Virus record (IMG/VR): IMGVR_UViG_3300025818_000007
Span: 1-36,529 of that record
Length of the DNA: 36,529 nt
Reading direction: 5' to 3' (one strand)
DNA from: a virus
Positions 7,620 to 17,900 of this stretch are shown here, one piece after another. Both the position numbers and the translations under genes were made by a program. Below the pieces are notes generated by a model, which worked only from the letters and a program-made list of their open reading frames with translations, had not been told where the DNA came from and did not search any database. The first letter of the stretch is position 1. Each line of letters opens with the position of its first letter.

Positions 7620-8827
7620 TGCCACTTAATAACCCTGCTCCTCAGTTCGGCCTTCTCACTGCTTATGATATGAGAGCTTACACTGGCGTTAAAATGTTCA
7701 CTCGCAGTGGTGGCGCGGCTGTCAACATGACGACCTTTGCTAGCGGTGATGGGATATTTGAAGACCTCATCTTTCTTCTGAATCGGCGTGCTGATGATGC
7801 AAGCCTCACATGGTCTGGCGCGATGGATCTGGTGAACACGTTTGGAACCTCGTGGGTCGTGAGTGTAAATGCAAGCGACAAGATCACCATCACCTCAGAT
7901 GTAGACTTTGAGATCAGGTCCACCGGCTCAGTTGATGCGCTCGGTATCGGAACGACTGCCATCAACGCCACACTCGTTGGCTCAGACTATGTGGTCACAG
8001 CTCCCAACGACTGGATCAGAGGTGAGCTGAATCTCGATGACGTCGAATATACTGTTGAGGAGGTGGGCGGCGCTGGCTCTTTCCTCTTCCCTAGCATCCC
8101 TGTTTATATGCAGGACGTGACAACGGGTCTTAGAAACAAGTCCACAATCAATGACGCTGATGCTTTCTCTACTATGCCCTCCATCAGTGAGCTAGACCGA
8201 GCGGCTAATGGTACTCAGATCTCGTGGTTCTTAGACTCAGAAGGCAGGGTCAACTGTTCATATCTCACGAGTATTGGTCACATCACTTGGAACTCAGCAG
8301 AGATCAGGAATCTTTTAGGGTTCAGCGGTGACGAGACGCCCACGACGTATGCGACCAGCTACAGCCTACTCACTGCGACTCACAAGGCGGCAGGTGTGCT
8401 CATCCCGACTAGACCCTATCAACAGCATCACCTCAAAGGGCTCAACGTGGGCCAAGCACGTCGCCTCATCGGTGGTGGGTATGTCTCTAATCACATCGGC
8501 ACATATACCACATCGTCGCTAAACTTTGACCTCGATGCGCTCCTCGACTCAACCGACGACTATCAACACTTTCTAAATCGTTGGCTGCCATATTGCGCTC
8601 AGGGGGAGAGAGTCAACTTTTATCAAGGATGGGGTGACTCTCGGCGCGCGCTCCCCACTGCCTCAGTCAACGCGGCTCAACCTGCCTATGATACTCTCTA
8701 CAGCTCAGAGGATAATGGCTCTTATGGTCGGATTAGAGGCAGTCTCACGACTAATAGTTTTGACCTCGCATATCCTGGCAGACTTCGGCGGCGCGTTCCG
8801 GTATCGATGGAGATTGAGCACCTATGA
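7619..8827 (+). CDS. Distal tail structural protein
   Basis: This 402-residue protein follows the tape measure, where distal-tail or tip proteins lie. It seems to hold two related beta modules: KITITSDVDFEI followed by VDALGIGTT (about residues 86-115), and GRVNCSYLTSIGHITW followed by LLGFSGDE (about 208-240). Both have a short strand pair ending in a Leu-Gly-(Ile/Phe) turn, a pattern I know from other phage tail-tip proteins. No enzymatic motif is visible. The overlap with both neighbours (TAATG at the start, ATGA at the end) puts it in the continuous tail operon. The exact role (distal tail protein or other tip component) is not decided by the sequence. Confidence 0.5.
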   Translation: MPLNNPAPQFGLLTAYDMRAYTGVKMFTRSGGAAVNMTTFASGDGIFEDLIFLLNRRADDASLTWSGAMDLVNTFGTSWVVSVNASDKITITSDVDFEIRSTGSVDALGIGTTAINATLVGSDYVVTAPNDWIRGELNLDDVEYTVEEVGGAGSFLFPSIPVYMQDVTTGLRNKSTINDADAFSTMPSISELDRAANGTQISWFLDSEGRVNCSYLTSIGHITWNSAEIRNLLGFSGDETPTTYATSYSLLTATHKAAGVLIPTRPYQQHHLKGLNVGQARRLIGGGYVSNHIGTYTTSSLNFDLDALLDSTDDYQHFLNRWLPYCAQGERVNFYQGWGDSRRALPTASVNAAQPAYDTLYSSEDNGSYGRIRGSLTTNSFDLAYPGRLRRRVPVSMEIEHL

Positions 8828-9885
8828 GCAATACATATACAACGCCACCTCTGTTAGTTGATCCTGCTCGGCTCACCTCAGGGCTCACTGTGAGGACTAC
8901 GGAACTCTCCCGACTTGGCGACATGCAAAATTATGCGTTCGCTTATGGTGGCTGTGGTGACGTCGTGAATCAGGCGTGGTCTTCTGAAGACTTTGAGTTT
9001 AACAGCACCTCGATGACTGACGTTTGCCAGTGGTACATCCCCCACCCATCAGAGGAACACATTGAGTTTAAGTTCAGGCTGAGCGCTTATACGAGCGTGG
9101 CAGGTAGTCAAGCCAAAGTGACCCTGACATTCCCCACCACCTCAAACTCCTACAACTCAACCATCACCATCACAGACACCTCACGATTTAACAGTGCTTT
9201 CGATGTGGCCACTGTGACGCTCGGCGCGGTGGAGGCTGATGAGTTCGCTATACTCACCCTGAGCCTTCAAGCCTCAGCAGGTGCCACGATTGAGGTGGCA
9301 GCCATTCAAGGTAGTTGGTCGCCACTCGCTTCACCACTCGCGGCGCGAGCTCTCGACCAATACACAGAAGAGTTTATCCCGTTTGGAGCTACTCGCCTCG
9401 GCGCTGATTATCCTCTGCCAGCTCGCTTCGGTGTGGACTCCATCAATAATCTAGGTCACCTGAGGAAGCGTGGCCGAACTCTGCTGAGCTGGTCGGGTGT
9501 CTTCAGCTCATCGAGCATCCCAGCACCGGCCAAGGGCCTCGGCGTTTCAGATGCTGAGTTATTGTTCTCTGAGGTGGCGATACCAAGCGGCCTGAATCTC
9601 TTGGGTCTAAAGATCACTATCCTGATCAACGCGGTGAACATCACCACCTCTAAGGTCTTTGACATCATGGGTTACTCAATCACCGTCTCATCTAATGGGT
9701 GGTCAGCTCATGAGAGAGATATAAGAAGTCCTGAGCTAGCAGAGCACAGTCAAGATTTTAAACTCTCAATGTATCGAGTAGGCCTAGATCCAACTCCACT
9801 TAATCAGAGTAATCTGCTCAGTCTCTCTAACCAGATAATAGGGAGCCCTGCTTATATTCAAGGACTCAGTATCATAGGAGTTTGA
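8824..9885 (+). CDS. Tail structural protein, unknown role
   Basis: I do not recognise the family of this 353-residue beta-rich protein. It contains a beta-sandwich-like region (IEFKFRLSAYTSVAGSQAKV; ILTLSLQASAGATIEVAAIQ, about residues 75-160) similar in character to carbohydrate-binding or fibre-attachment domains, and a second half with short strands (LGLKITILINAVNI). It is Ser/Thr rich and has few charges, as virion surface proteins often do. It lies between the distal tail protein and another small tail protein, overlapping the first by four bases, so it probably belongs to the tail tip or side fibres. Confidence 0.5.
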   Translation: MSNTYTTPPLLVDPARLTSGLTVRTTELSRLGDMQNYAFAYGGCGDVVNQAWSSEDFEFNSTSMTDVCQWYIPHPSEEHIEFKFRLSAYTSVAGSQAKVTLTFPTTSNSYNSTITITDTSRFNSAFDVATVTLGAVEADEFAILTLSLQASAGATIEVAAIQGSWSPLASPLAARALDQYTEEFIPFGATRLGADYPLPARFGVDSINNLGHLRKRGRTLLSWSGVFSSSSIPAPAKGLGVSDAELLFSEVAIPSGLNLLGLKITILINAVNITTSKVFDIMGYSITVSSNGWSAHERDIRSPELAEHSQDFKLSMYRVGLDPTPLNQSNLLSLSNQIIGSPAYIQGLSIIGV

Positions 9886-9888
9886 TCA

Positions 9889-10503
9889 ATGTTGATACCA
9901 ACGAGCTTTCAGCGTCTGCCTAATGTCTCGGGCTGTTATAATGGCCAGCTGTTATTTGGCGGCGCGCTCGCTCAAATGGCTTCAGCAGCTGCACAGCTCA
10001 CCCGAGTGAAGTTCTTAGGTGAGGCTCATTATAATGTGAATAGAGGTGTGGGCGCTAACATCGGTGGTCGATTCAGGCTACTTGAACCCAGTCCATTTAA
10101 GGGAACAGAGGTCAACCACTATTTATATCAATCTACACCTATCAGCTCACATCTAGCTTTAATCATGCAATATGTCAGCTCTAATCATGGAGGAGGTAAT
10201 AACCCATCTATTGAGCTTGAGCTACGTGATACAGCTGGCAATAGCTATGCAGGAACCACGTTAGATGTAGGATGTAAATATACTGAGGTAGACTTGGCAG
10301 GTGACCCATTTACACTGTACTCAGCCTTCACTGGGACTAACCTCATCGCGGCTCCATCTAATGTCACCCCTGATCCACCTCGGGTGCTTTATGTTCCCTC
10401 AGCTAATCGCGGTCAGGTGCTGAATGTGGCAGTAACGACTAATAACCTAGTTGTGTTAGGGTTACATATCTATGACATCTATGACCCTGAGGTGACCCCA
10501 TGA
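9889..10503 (+). CDS. Small tail protein, unknown role
   Basis: The 204-residue product is beta-rich and has no motif I recognise. It starts at ATG 9889 after AGGAGTTTGATCA and its stop overlaps the hub-like gene start (ATGA 10500-10503). Features are a low-charge N terminus (MLIPTSFQRLPNVSGCYNG), a central strand region (IELELRDTAGNSYAGTTLDV) and a hydrophobic end (NLVVLGLHIYDIYDP). Its place in the tail operon makes it a tail-tip or accessory protein by context only. Confidence 0.45.
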   Translation: MLIPTSFQRLPNVSGCYNGQLLFGGALAQMASAAAQLTRVKFLGEAHYNVNRGVGANIGGRFRLLEPSPFKGTEVNHYLYQSTPISSHLALIMQYVSSNHGGGNNPSIELELRDTAGNSYAGTTLDVGCKYTEVDLAGDPFTLYSAFTGTNLIAAPSNVTPDPPRVLYVPSANRGQVLNVAVTTNNLVVLGLHIYDIYDPEVTP

Positions 10504-13500
10504 GCATCACTAGCCAGCATGGCCGACGCATCTTCGCTCTACAGGTGGCAGGGCTCAAATATAGATATCACAGCCACCCACCTCCTGCATCGAGTAACCT
10601 TGATGCTGAGATAGCCTCAGGTGTGGATTATGTTGATATCGAGGCGATCACTGAAGTTGGAGCTTTTAGCGCTTCGATTGACCCTAGTGGTGGGGTGGCT
10701 CAGTATTCATCCACCTCTGTCACTCTCGGGATAGATAGGCAGCGTGGCGGGCTCAGTGATCCTGGTGTTGTGTTTGGTCGCTGTGGAGCTCGCTCAAGTC
10801 CTGCGCTCGCTCGCCTCACCACCTCAGCATCACGACAAGACACCACCTTCTACCTTGACGCTGATGTCAGATCTACAGCTGAAGCGATTGTGCACATTGG
10901 AGCTGAGACAGTTCACACCACGTTGAGAACAGCCACCTCGATTAATGTTACTCGTGGTGTTGGTGGCACACCTATTCAGACTCATAGCATCGGCCTCGAG
11001 GGCTCATTTGTTCCTGAGATCAGCAACCACATCACGACCTTCAGAGGTCGCCGAGCCAAGCTCTACATGGCTCATCGATATCCCAACGGCAACACCACAG
11101 ACTTCGTTGAGGTGCTTAACGGGTTCATCGAGGCGAGCCCAACGATTGAGCAGGGCGATGAGATCAGCCTTGATATTGTCCCTCTCACCGCTCTCATCGA
11201 TACAGACCTAGCTGATAAAGGCATCTCTCAGACTCGACTGCTCCAAGGCTATCATTATTACGATGGTGTCAATGGAAGTGTTTTAGAGTACGCGCTCACG
11301 CTCGAGATTGATAGAGATAGGCGCTCTGTCATCGTCTATCCCGACACTGCGGCGATCACAGCTAACACGTTTCAAGTCTCAGTATTGCAAACGCGAGGTT
11401 TCACAGACCTCTTTGATGACTTTGATGTGACCCTGCCACAAGGGCCTGATGCAGATGACTACATCAGAGAGCATCCACGCTATCCAAAGCTGAGGAGGGG
11501 AACTGACTTTGTTGACCCTGATGGTGTGTTCCCTAATACCATCACCTACGATGGTGGCATACCTGGCTATGTTATCAACGCTGATGGAGCTCTCACTAAT
11601 GCACTGAGCGCGGGTGAGATCTCAGCGGCGGAAACTCTGAGAATCAGCCTGCCTTCTGTCGAGATCAAACAGCATGAGCTAGGGTCAGAAGAGGTCAAGC
11701 GCTGGCCTGATGTAATCAACGACACATTAGAAAGTGATGGACCATCGAGCACCCAAGGTTTAAGCGGTGGCTTCTCTCGATGGAGACTTCAAGCAGGGCC
11801 AGAGATTAGAGCTGAGAAGCTGAGTACATCACCCTTTCCATCAGGTGTATGGTTGTGGAATGATGCGGCATTCTTTAGAAGCGCGGCCGCAAACTACAAC
11901 ATCTATGGTGAAGAGTGGCCACTGTGTTGGAGGGCTTCAGGCACATCAACCGAGCTGCCAACCTTATCACGCTTGGCCTATCCCATTGATCTAGGCTTAG
12001 AGGGTGAACCTTACTCAGAGAGCTTCACTGATAATGTGGTCATCCAAAAAGATCGGATCGACATCAACACAGTAGAGCGAACCGCTTTAAGAGCGTTGAG
12101 GGATATTCCCGCCGCTTATTATCAACAGTTTGAATCTGCCATACTCGTTGAGGGCTCGCTTGGTCTTCCCACCTCAGCCACGGCGGGTGAGTTCTACTAC
12201 ATAACAGTCGAGCATTATGACCGAAATCAAGAGCAGGTTGTTAAGCAAGTTTTCAAGTGTACCCACGAGACGACAGCGACTTTTGGCGGTTCTGATGTCG
12301 GTGTGGTTTTACACATCGCCGACGATAACGATTTCTTTCAGAATCAGAGCTTTGGTGATTGGACTGATGTTGAGCGAGCGCTGATCTATCGAGGTGGCCA
12401 GCTCACCGGCGAGCGACCAGGGACAGTGATTCTTAAGCTGTTAGAGTCAGGTGGTGGAAACAACGTCAATGGCGATTATGACCTTTTGGGAATCGGCCTC
12501 AATATCGATAGCTCAGATATTGATGAGCGATCATTCCTAGCGATTGACGCGGCGGCCACCTTCACTCTGAGCGATAACTACGCGGGGGATGGAACCAACC
12601 TAAGAGACACCATCGACGCGATGTTAAGGCTCATGGGTGCAGTGCTCGTGATGAAGCGCGACCCAACGACAGGGCGCTCGAGGTTGGCGGCTGTTCCCAT
12701 CGGCAATGAGCGAACCGACGCGGCGGCGGCGACAGTCACCGCTGATCAATGGATAGCAGCTCCACCGCCTCGATGGGGTATAAGAGAAGACATCGTGACT
12801 CAGATTGTCTTCGAGTTCGACTTTGACCCTGTTGAGGATAAGTACAGATCAGAGGTCATCTTCAACAATCAGGAGGCCATCAACCGTTATGGTGGTGAGC
12901 GCTCGAGCATCTCCTTGACTCTGCCAGGTGTTAACTCTCAACAGTTCGGACGCGGGGCGGGTGATAACTTCGCTTATTTCCTGCCAACAGCGGCGCGGTT
13001 ATTTAACCTATTCGCCAACCCATTGAGAACGTGGTCAGGCTCCATCGGTACTGGTCAGAGTTCTTACATTGATGTCGGCTCTTATCTGACAGTGAGCTCA
13101 CCCCACCTCAGAGGTTACTCAGATACCTATGGTGTAACTAATGGCGTGGGTATGGTTCGCTCGATTCGTCAGGAGTTGATGAAAGAGGGCTGCCAGCTTG
13201 AGCTGGTGGTCACCGGATTGACCTCCTATTATTGGAACGCCTCAGCACGAGTCACAGCCACGCCCACCGCCACAGCAGTCACAGTGGCAGCGGACGACTT
13301 CAGCGATTCAACAGAAGCCGACGCCTCATATTTTGAGGCTGGTGATGTGGTCGATTATCTCCCTAAAGGGAATCATGATGGAGCCATCACGGGGCTTGAG
13401 GTGGCGAGCGTCACAGGTAACACCATCGTGTTTACAGCGGCCCATGGTATCACAGCGCTCAACGGTACTCTTGAGCCAACGGTATATGCTCAGGCTTCAG

Positions 13501-13580
13501 ACAATCACAGAAGTGATGCTTATTTAGCCAACTCTTCTGATATCATCAACCTAACCACACCTGCTCAGGAGTTCAGCTGA
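10500..13580 (+). CDS. Large tail hub / baseplate-like protein
   Basis: At 1026 residues this is the second largest protein. The N-terminal region (residues 1-250) is typical of tail-tip proteins: RRIFALQVAGLKYRYHSHPP, an all-beta segment with HIGAETV and ITRG-like phrases (SINVTRGVGGTPIQTHSIG), then FRGRRAKLYMAHRYPNG. The middle (about 550-850) contains RDTIDAMLRLMGAVLVMKRD and SISLTLPGVNSQQFGRGAGD, the kind of segment found in hub proteins related to the gp27 fold. The C terminus is a Val/Thr-rich beta domain. No peptidoglycan-degrading motif is apparent. It likely forms the tip through which DNA leaves and holds the fibre. Identification is by size, order and style. Confidence 0.55.
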   Translation: MSITSQHGRRIFALQVAGLKYRYHSHPPPASSNLDAEIASGVDYVDIEAITEVGAFSASIDPSGGVAQYSSTSVTLGIDRQRGGLSDPGVVFGRCGARSSPALARLTTSASRQDTTFYLDADVRSTAEAIVHIGAETVHTTLRTATSINVTRGVGGTPIQTHSIGLEGSFVPEISNHITTFRGRRAKLYMAHRYPNGNTTDFVEVLNGFIEASPTIEQGDEISLDIVPLTALIDTDLADKGISQTRLLQGYHYYDGVNGSVLEYALTLEIDRDRRSVIVYPDTAAITANTFQVSVLQTRGFTDLFDDFDVTLPQGPDADDYIREHPRYPKLRRGTDFVDPDGVFPNTITYDGGIPGYVINADGALTNALSAGEISAAETLRISLPSVEIKQHELGSEEVKRWPDVINDTLESDGPSSTQGLSGGFSRWRLQAGPEIRAEKLSTSPFPSGVWLWNDAAFFRSAAANYNIYGEEWPLCWRASGTSTELPTLSRLAYPIDLGLEGEPYSESFTDNVVIQKDRIDINTVERTALRALRDIPAAYYQQFESAILVEGSLGLPTSATAGEFYYITVEHYDRNQEQVVKQVFKCTHETTATFGGSDVGVVLHIADDNDFFQNQSFGDWTDVERALIYRGGQLTGERPGTVILKLLESGGGNNVNGDYDLLGIGLNIDSSDIDERSFLAIDAAATFTLSDNYAGDGTNLRDTIDAMLRLMGAVLVMKRDPTTGRSRLAAVPIGNERTDAAAATVTADQWIAAPPPRWGIREDIVTQIVFEFDFDPVEDKYRSEVIFNNQEAINRYGGERSSISLTLPGVNSQQFGRGAGDNFAYFLPTAARLFNLFANPLRTWSGSIGTGQSSYIDVGSYLTVSSPHLRGYSDTYGVTNGVGMVRSIRQELMKEGCQLELVVTGLTSYYWNASARVTATPTATAVTVAADDFSDSTEADASYFEAGDVVDYLPKGNHDGAITGLEVASVTGNTIVFTAAHGITALNGTLEPTVYAQASDNHRSDAYLANSSDIINLTTPAQEFS

Positions 13581-14233
13581 TGCCAACAAAAGCAGAGCTA
13601 GAGGCGACAATCAACGACCTCAAACATGATGTTAGACGCCTCGAGCGTTCACTAGGTCAGGCTGAGCTTGACCTTCAAGCGCTACCTCATCGAGACGTTA
13701 CCTATCCAAGACCACCACGAGATGAGAGATCTGTTGAGGCTGTCGCTCGTGGAATGGCTGAATGGTCACAAGTGGTCAAAGAGCCTGATCGACGAATCAA
13801 CACCTATATCAGATCAGTCGAGGGGCTCGGTTGGACGTGGGAGAAGGAGTACGTCAAGAATGGTCAGTTTGCTTGGTGTGGAGCTTTCGCCGCCTTCTGT
13901 TGGACGGCAGTTAAGCCGAGCATCAGAAAGAAGATCTTTCCCTCATGTTATCGCCTATATTCTAACTGGTCACAGACCTCACGACACATTGACCCATCTA
14001 AGATGATGCCCGGTGATATCGTGGTGGTCTATTCCGGCAAGCACGCGACCCAAGGCGACCATATCACCATCTGTCGTGGGGAGCTCGTTGATGGTGTCTT
14101 TGAGACTGTCGAGGGGAACGCTCATGGCGTGCTCGGCGATGATACGCGCGGTGAGGGTGTCATCATCCGTAGTCGCTCGTTAGATGAAGTGGCCCACGTT
14201 TACCGCTTGCTCTCGGAAGATTTCGATGAGTGA
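13580..14233 (+). CDS. Cysteine peptidase-like lysin (CHAP/NlpC-P60-type fold)
   Basis: The 217-residue protein probably cleaves peptidoglycan. Residues 1-35 form a short coiled coil (LEATINDLKHDVRRLERSLG). The catalytic domain has the expected triad layout: Cys100 in FAWCGAFAAFCW, His161 after MMPGDIVVVYSG (GDHITICRG), and a third polar residue in VEGNAHG (Asn180). This order of W-C-G-A-F, P-G-D-I-V and G-D-H-I matches CHAP/NlpC-type hydrolases. It is followed directly by a holin-like gene, which supports an endolysin role, but its place next to the hub also allows a virion-associated lysin. The start is coupled to the hub stop (TGATG). There is no signal peptide. Confidence 0.78.
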   Translation: MPTKAELEATINDLKHDVRRLERSLGQAELDLQALPHRDVTYPRPPRDERSVEAVARGMAEWSQVVKEPDRRINTYIRSVEGLGWTWEKEYVKNGQFAWCGAFAAFCWTAVKPSIRKKIFPSCYRLYSNWSQTSRHIDPSKMMPGDIVVVYSGKHATQGDHITICRGELVDGVFETVEGNAHGVLGDDTRGEGVIIRSRSLDEVAHVYRLLSEDFDE

Positions 14234-14504
14234 TAGTGGCCTGACAGGTAAAGCAGGTGGCCGAAAGGCGCTTGGCTTTTATGCCTCGCTCGGCTGCTGT
14301 TTTTTACTAGCCATGAGCGGCAAGGCTAATACTGAGGTCTTAGCCCTCATCAACACACTCTATATTAGTTTTGCAGGTGCCAACGTGTGGGCTAAGAAGG
14401 TGTCACCAACTGAGGTGATTCAAGCTCAGGCGCAGGCTCAGCAGATGCAACAACCCCAACCCCAACCTCAACCTCAACCCGAGACTACACTGGAGAAGCC
14501 ATGA
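14226..14504 (+). CDS. Holin-like small membrane protein
   Basis: The frame is open upstream, but the best start is ATG 14226, overlapping the lysin stop by eight bases, giving 92 residues (MSDSGLTGKAGGRKALGF). Residues 14-31 and 36-57 are hydrophobic (ALGFYASLGCCFLLAMSG; TEVLALINTLYISFAGANVW), so two membrane segments are likely; GAN followed by an aromatic residue is a common end to the last segment of phage holins. The tail is soluble with a Gln/Ala run and a (Pro-Gln) repeat (QPQPQPQPQP). Position immediately after the lysin supports a holin. Small size alone would not be enough. Confidence 0.6.
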   Translation: MSDSGLTGKAGGRKALGFYASLGCCFLLAMSGKANTEVLALINTLYISFAGANVWAKKVSPTEVIQAQAQAQQMQQPQPQPQPQPETTLEKP

Positions 14505-14896
14505 GACTTGGAGTCCAATATCCCATCCACGCTGGTGGGTTTAACGCAGCATATAACGCCTCAGCAGTCGCTGACACTGATTGGCACAGCCTCAGCTCGA
14601 CTGACTTTTACGACACACGAACAGGGCTTCAGCTTGAAGCTGGCCTCACCTTCGCCTTCTTGGAGGTGCTCAGCGGCTCAACTGACACTGTGAGCTATTG
14701 CAAGCTACGCGCCGCCGGTGGGGCTGGTGATGGCGTGGCCAACTCAGATGGCGTGATTCCAGTGCTCGGCGCCTATAAGGTCGACGTGCAAGCGCTTGTC
14801 TCAGGCTCAAGCGTGACCTCAGTGGCCTATAAGAAGGCCGCCGCCGGTGACAGCTTTGTTATCTATGCAGGCTTCAACGCCACGACCAACGTGTGA
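14501..14896 (+). CDS. Small beta-rich protein, probably virion-associated
   Basis: This 131-residue protein is not recognised. It is Ala/Gly/Ser rich and low in charge, with strands such as LQLEAGLTFAFLEVLSGSTD and YKVDVQALVSGSSVTSVAYK, and ends FVIYAGFNATTNV. That composition suggests a structural protein of fibre or decoration type. It overlaps the holin-like gene (ATGA at 14501-14504) and lies eight bases before the fibre gene with a GAGGTGAGAC site between, so it is in the fibre transcription unit. It could be a fibre chaperone or fibre tip partner, but nothing shows this directly. Confidence 0.5.
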   Translation: MRLGVQYPIHAGGFNAAYNASAVADTDWHSLSSTDFYDTRTGLQLEAGLTFAFLEVLSGSTDTVSYCKLRAAGGAGDGVANSDGVIPVLGAYKVDVQALVSGSSVTSVAYKKAAAGDSFVIYAGFNATTNV

Positions 14897-14904
14897 GGTG
14901 AGAC

Positions 14905-17900
14905 ATGAGCATTGACGCTAAACCATGGTTAGGGGGCGGGGCCGCTTCGGTTCCTGATGCAAGCGAGACAGTTAAGGGGATCATCGAGATTGCAGACTCA
15001 ACCGAGTCAGCGGCGGGCACTGATGACCTCAAGGCGATGACACCTCTAAAGGTTAAGCAGCGGATTGACTCGGCGCTTGTGGGTGGGGTCGATTACAAGG
15101 GAACGTTTGACGCCTCAACAGGTCTTCCGAGTATCGCCAACGCTGAGAAAGGTGACCTCTATATCATCGACACAGCAGGGACCATTTATGGTCAGACTTG
15201 GGCTGTTGGTGATCACCTCCTCATTAATGAGGACATGGGTGGATCAGTCACCAACTCAAAGATTGATAAGGTCGATAACACCGACGCAGTAAGCTCAGTT
15301 AACACACAGACCGGCGCGGTGGTGCTCTCTGCTGATGATCTCGCCGCTGATCACGTAGCGCTCAACTACATAGCCGCCAACGCTAACATTGATGGTCACC
15401 TCAGCGGGATTGACGATGAGTTTTTTCTGAAAGCACCATTAGCCTCACCTGCCCTGACAGGCACGCCAACGGCGACCACTGCGACTGCAGGCGATAACTC
15501 CACCAGGATTGCAACCACTGCTTATGTTGACAGCGCTGTCTCAGGTGCTGGTAATCAGATCAATGATATTGAGACTAAGACGAGCTCAACATTTACAGCT
15601 CAGAGCAACTATGTTTATGTTGGTGGTTACACCTCAGGAACTCAAACGGTTACAATGCCCGACGCTTCTGCATCTACCAAAGGTGATATCATCGGGTTTA
15701 CAACGCTGAACAGCGCGCGAAGCATCGAGCTAGTCAGCAGTGATGGCACCACCAACGACCTCCTCAACATCAGCAATCAGTCAAAGGGTGGAACCCTCGG
15801 CGCTCTCGCTCTCACTGTAGATCGACAAATAAGCTGGTTCATTTGTGATGGTACTCAGTGGCAAGAAGCCAACGCCAGCTTCTTTACACAGCCTATTTCC
15901 TCTGATCTCGTCCCGACCTCAGGCAACAGCTACGACCTAGGCTCTCCATCAGGAGAGTGGGCGGATCTCTACCTTGGTGATAATGGGATCATTTACTGGG
16001 GTGATGATCAGGATGTAAAACTCATTCATGATCCTGATGATGGGCTAATCTTAGACCTAGGCGTCACAGATAGCTCACATGATCCACAGTTTGAGCTTCT
16101 GAGTGAATCGAGCGCGAGCTTTGGCCCTCGCCTGCTGTTTCATATGCAGAGCACCACCCCCGCCGCCAATGATCGATTAGGGCAACTCACATTTAAGGGG
16201 CTAGATTCTGGGAGCGGCTCTACCGAATATGCGTATGTCTTTGGTCGTATCGAAGACCCGACAGCAGGAGCAGAAGCAGGCAGGGTTGATATTTTACCTC
16301 TGCCTTGCAGTACTCAAACCAAAGGCTTGCACGTCATCGGCATCCCGAGTGAGTTGGGCGGCGCCAAGGTTGACATCGATCACAATGGCACTGACTACGG
16401 TCTTCATCTAAATGGCACAATTGTGGCGGCGAGCGCGGCAGAGCTTAGCCTCTTAGATGGTGGCTCTAGCGTCGGCGCATCTGTGAGCATTGTGGACACT
16501 GATGGATTCATCTTAAATGATGGGGGTGTAACTAAGCTCATCCCTGCCAGCGACCTTAAGACCTATGCAGGAGGTGGGATCAGCGCAGTCGTTGAGGATA
16601 CCACGCCTCAGCTCGGTGGGCCTCTTGATGTCAACGGTCAGGCGATCACCTCAGCGAGCAATGGCGACGTAACCATCAACCCTGATGGAACGGGTGATAT
16701 TAGCATAGGCGCTGATATGATTCCTGATGCAGACGCTACCCACACCATAGGTGATGAGAACAACCGATTCATCAGCGCCTACACTGATGTTAATGGCGCT
16801 ATTCGATTCAGGGCTAAGAACGACAGCGGCGGCGTTATCAACAAGGGTCAGGCTGTGTACATCAAGGGTGTGAGTGGCACTGTTCCCACTGTGTCTCTTG
16901 CTCGAGCAAACAGCGCTTCAACGATGCCAGCTTTTGGCCTAGCGCTCGCAAGCGCAAACGATCAGGCAGAGCTTCAGGTTATCACGTTTGGCAACCTGAC
17001 AGACTACAACACTAATACCTATTCACTCAGCGCTAATGATCCAGTGTATGTTAGCGCGGCCACAGCTGGCGCGCTCACTAACTCAGCGCCAACAGGTGAA
17101 AGTAACCTCATTCAGAACATCGGACGAGTTGTCCGAGCAGACGCGAGCGCTGGCATCATCAAAGTCGGTGGAGCTGGCCGAAGCAACGCGACACCCAACC
17201 TAGATGATGGAAAGATCTTCTTAGGCGACGCGAGCAATCAGGCAGTGTCAACCTCACTCGTCACCGCGCTTGGCTCAGTAGATGTTAGCGCGCTCAATGA
17301 TGATGGAACTTACCGACTATCAACGGCCGGCCTGAATGATGTATCAGACGTAAGCTTCACTGCAGGAGCAGGGATTGATAACTACGTTCTGACTTATGAT
17401 AATGGCACGAGCTCATGGGGTGCTGAGGCAGTGCCGAGCGCGGCGGCTGCCTCTGAGACAGTGGCGGGTGTCATCGAGATTGCAACCAACGCTGAGACAG
17501 CGACAGGGACAGCGACGGATAAGGCGTTGGTTCCTAGCAATATCTCAAGCATTGATCTGAGTCAGGCCAATAATACGACCTCAGCATTCATTAGCGATAT
17601 CAGCGGAGAGAGCTTAAACGATCTATCAGACGTGAGCTTCACCGCAGGAGCAGGGATTGATAACTACGTTCTGACTTATGATAATGGCACGAGCTCATGG
17701 GGTGCTGAGGCAGCTCCAACAGCAAGCGCCGCTTCAGAGACAGTGGCGGGTGTCATCGAGATTGCAACCAACGCTGAGGCGACAGCAGGAACAGCGACGG
17801 ATAAAGCGTTGGTTCCTTCCAACCTCTCATCAGTTGGCACATCTCAGCTCAACAATAATGCAGGGTTCATCAGCGATATCAGCGGAGAGAGCTTAAACGA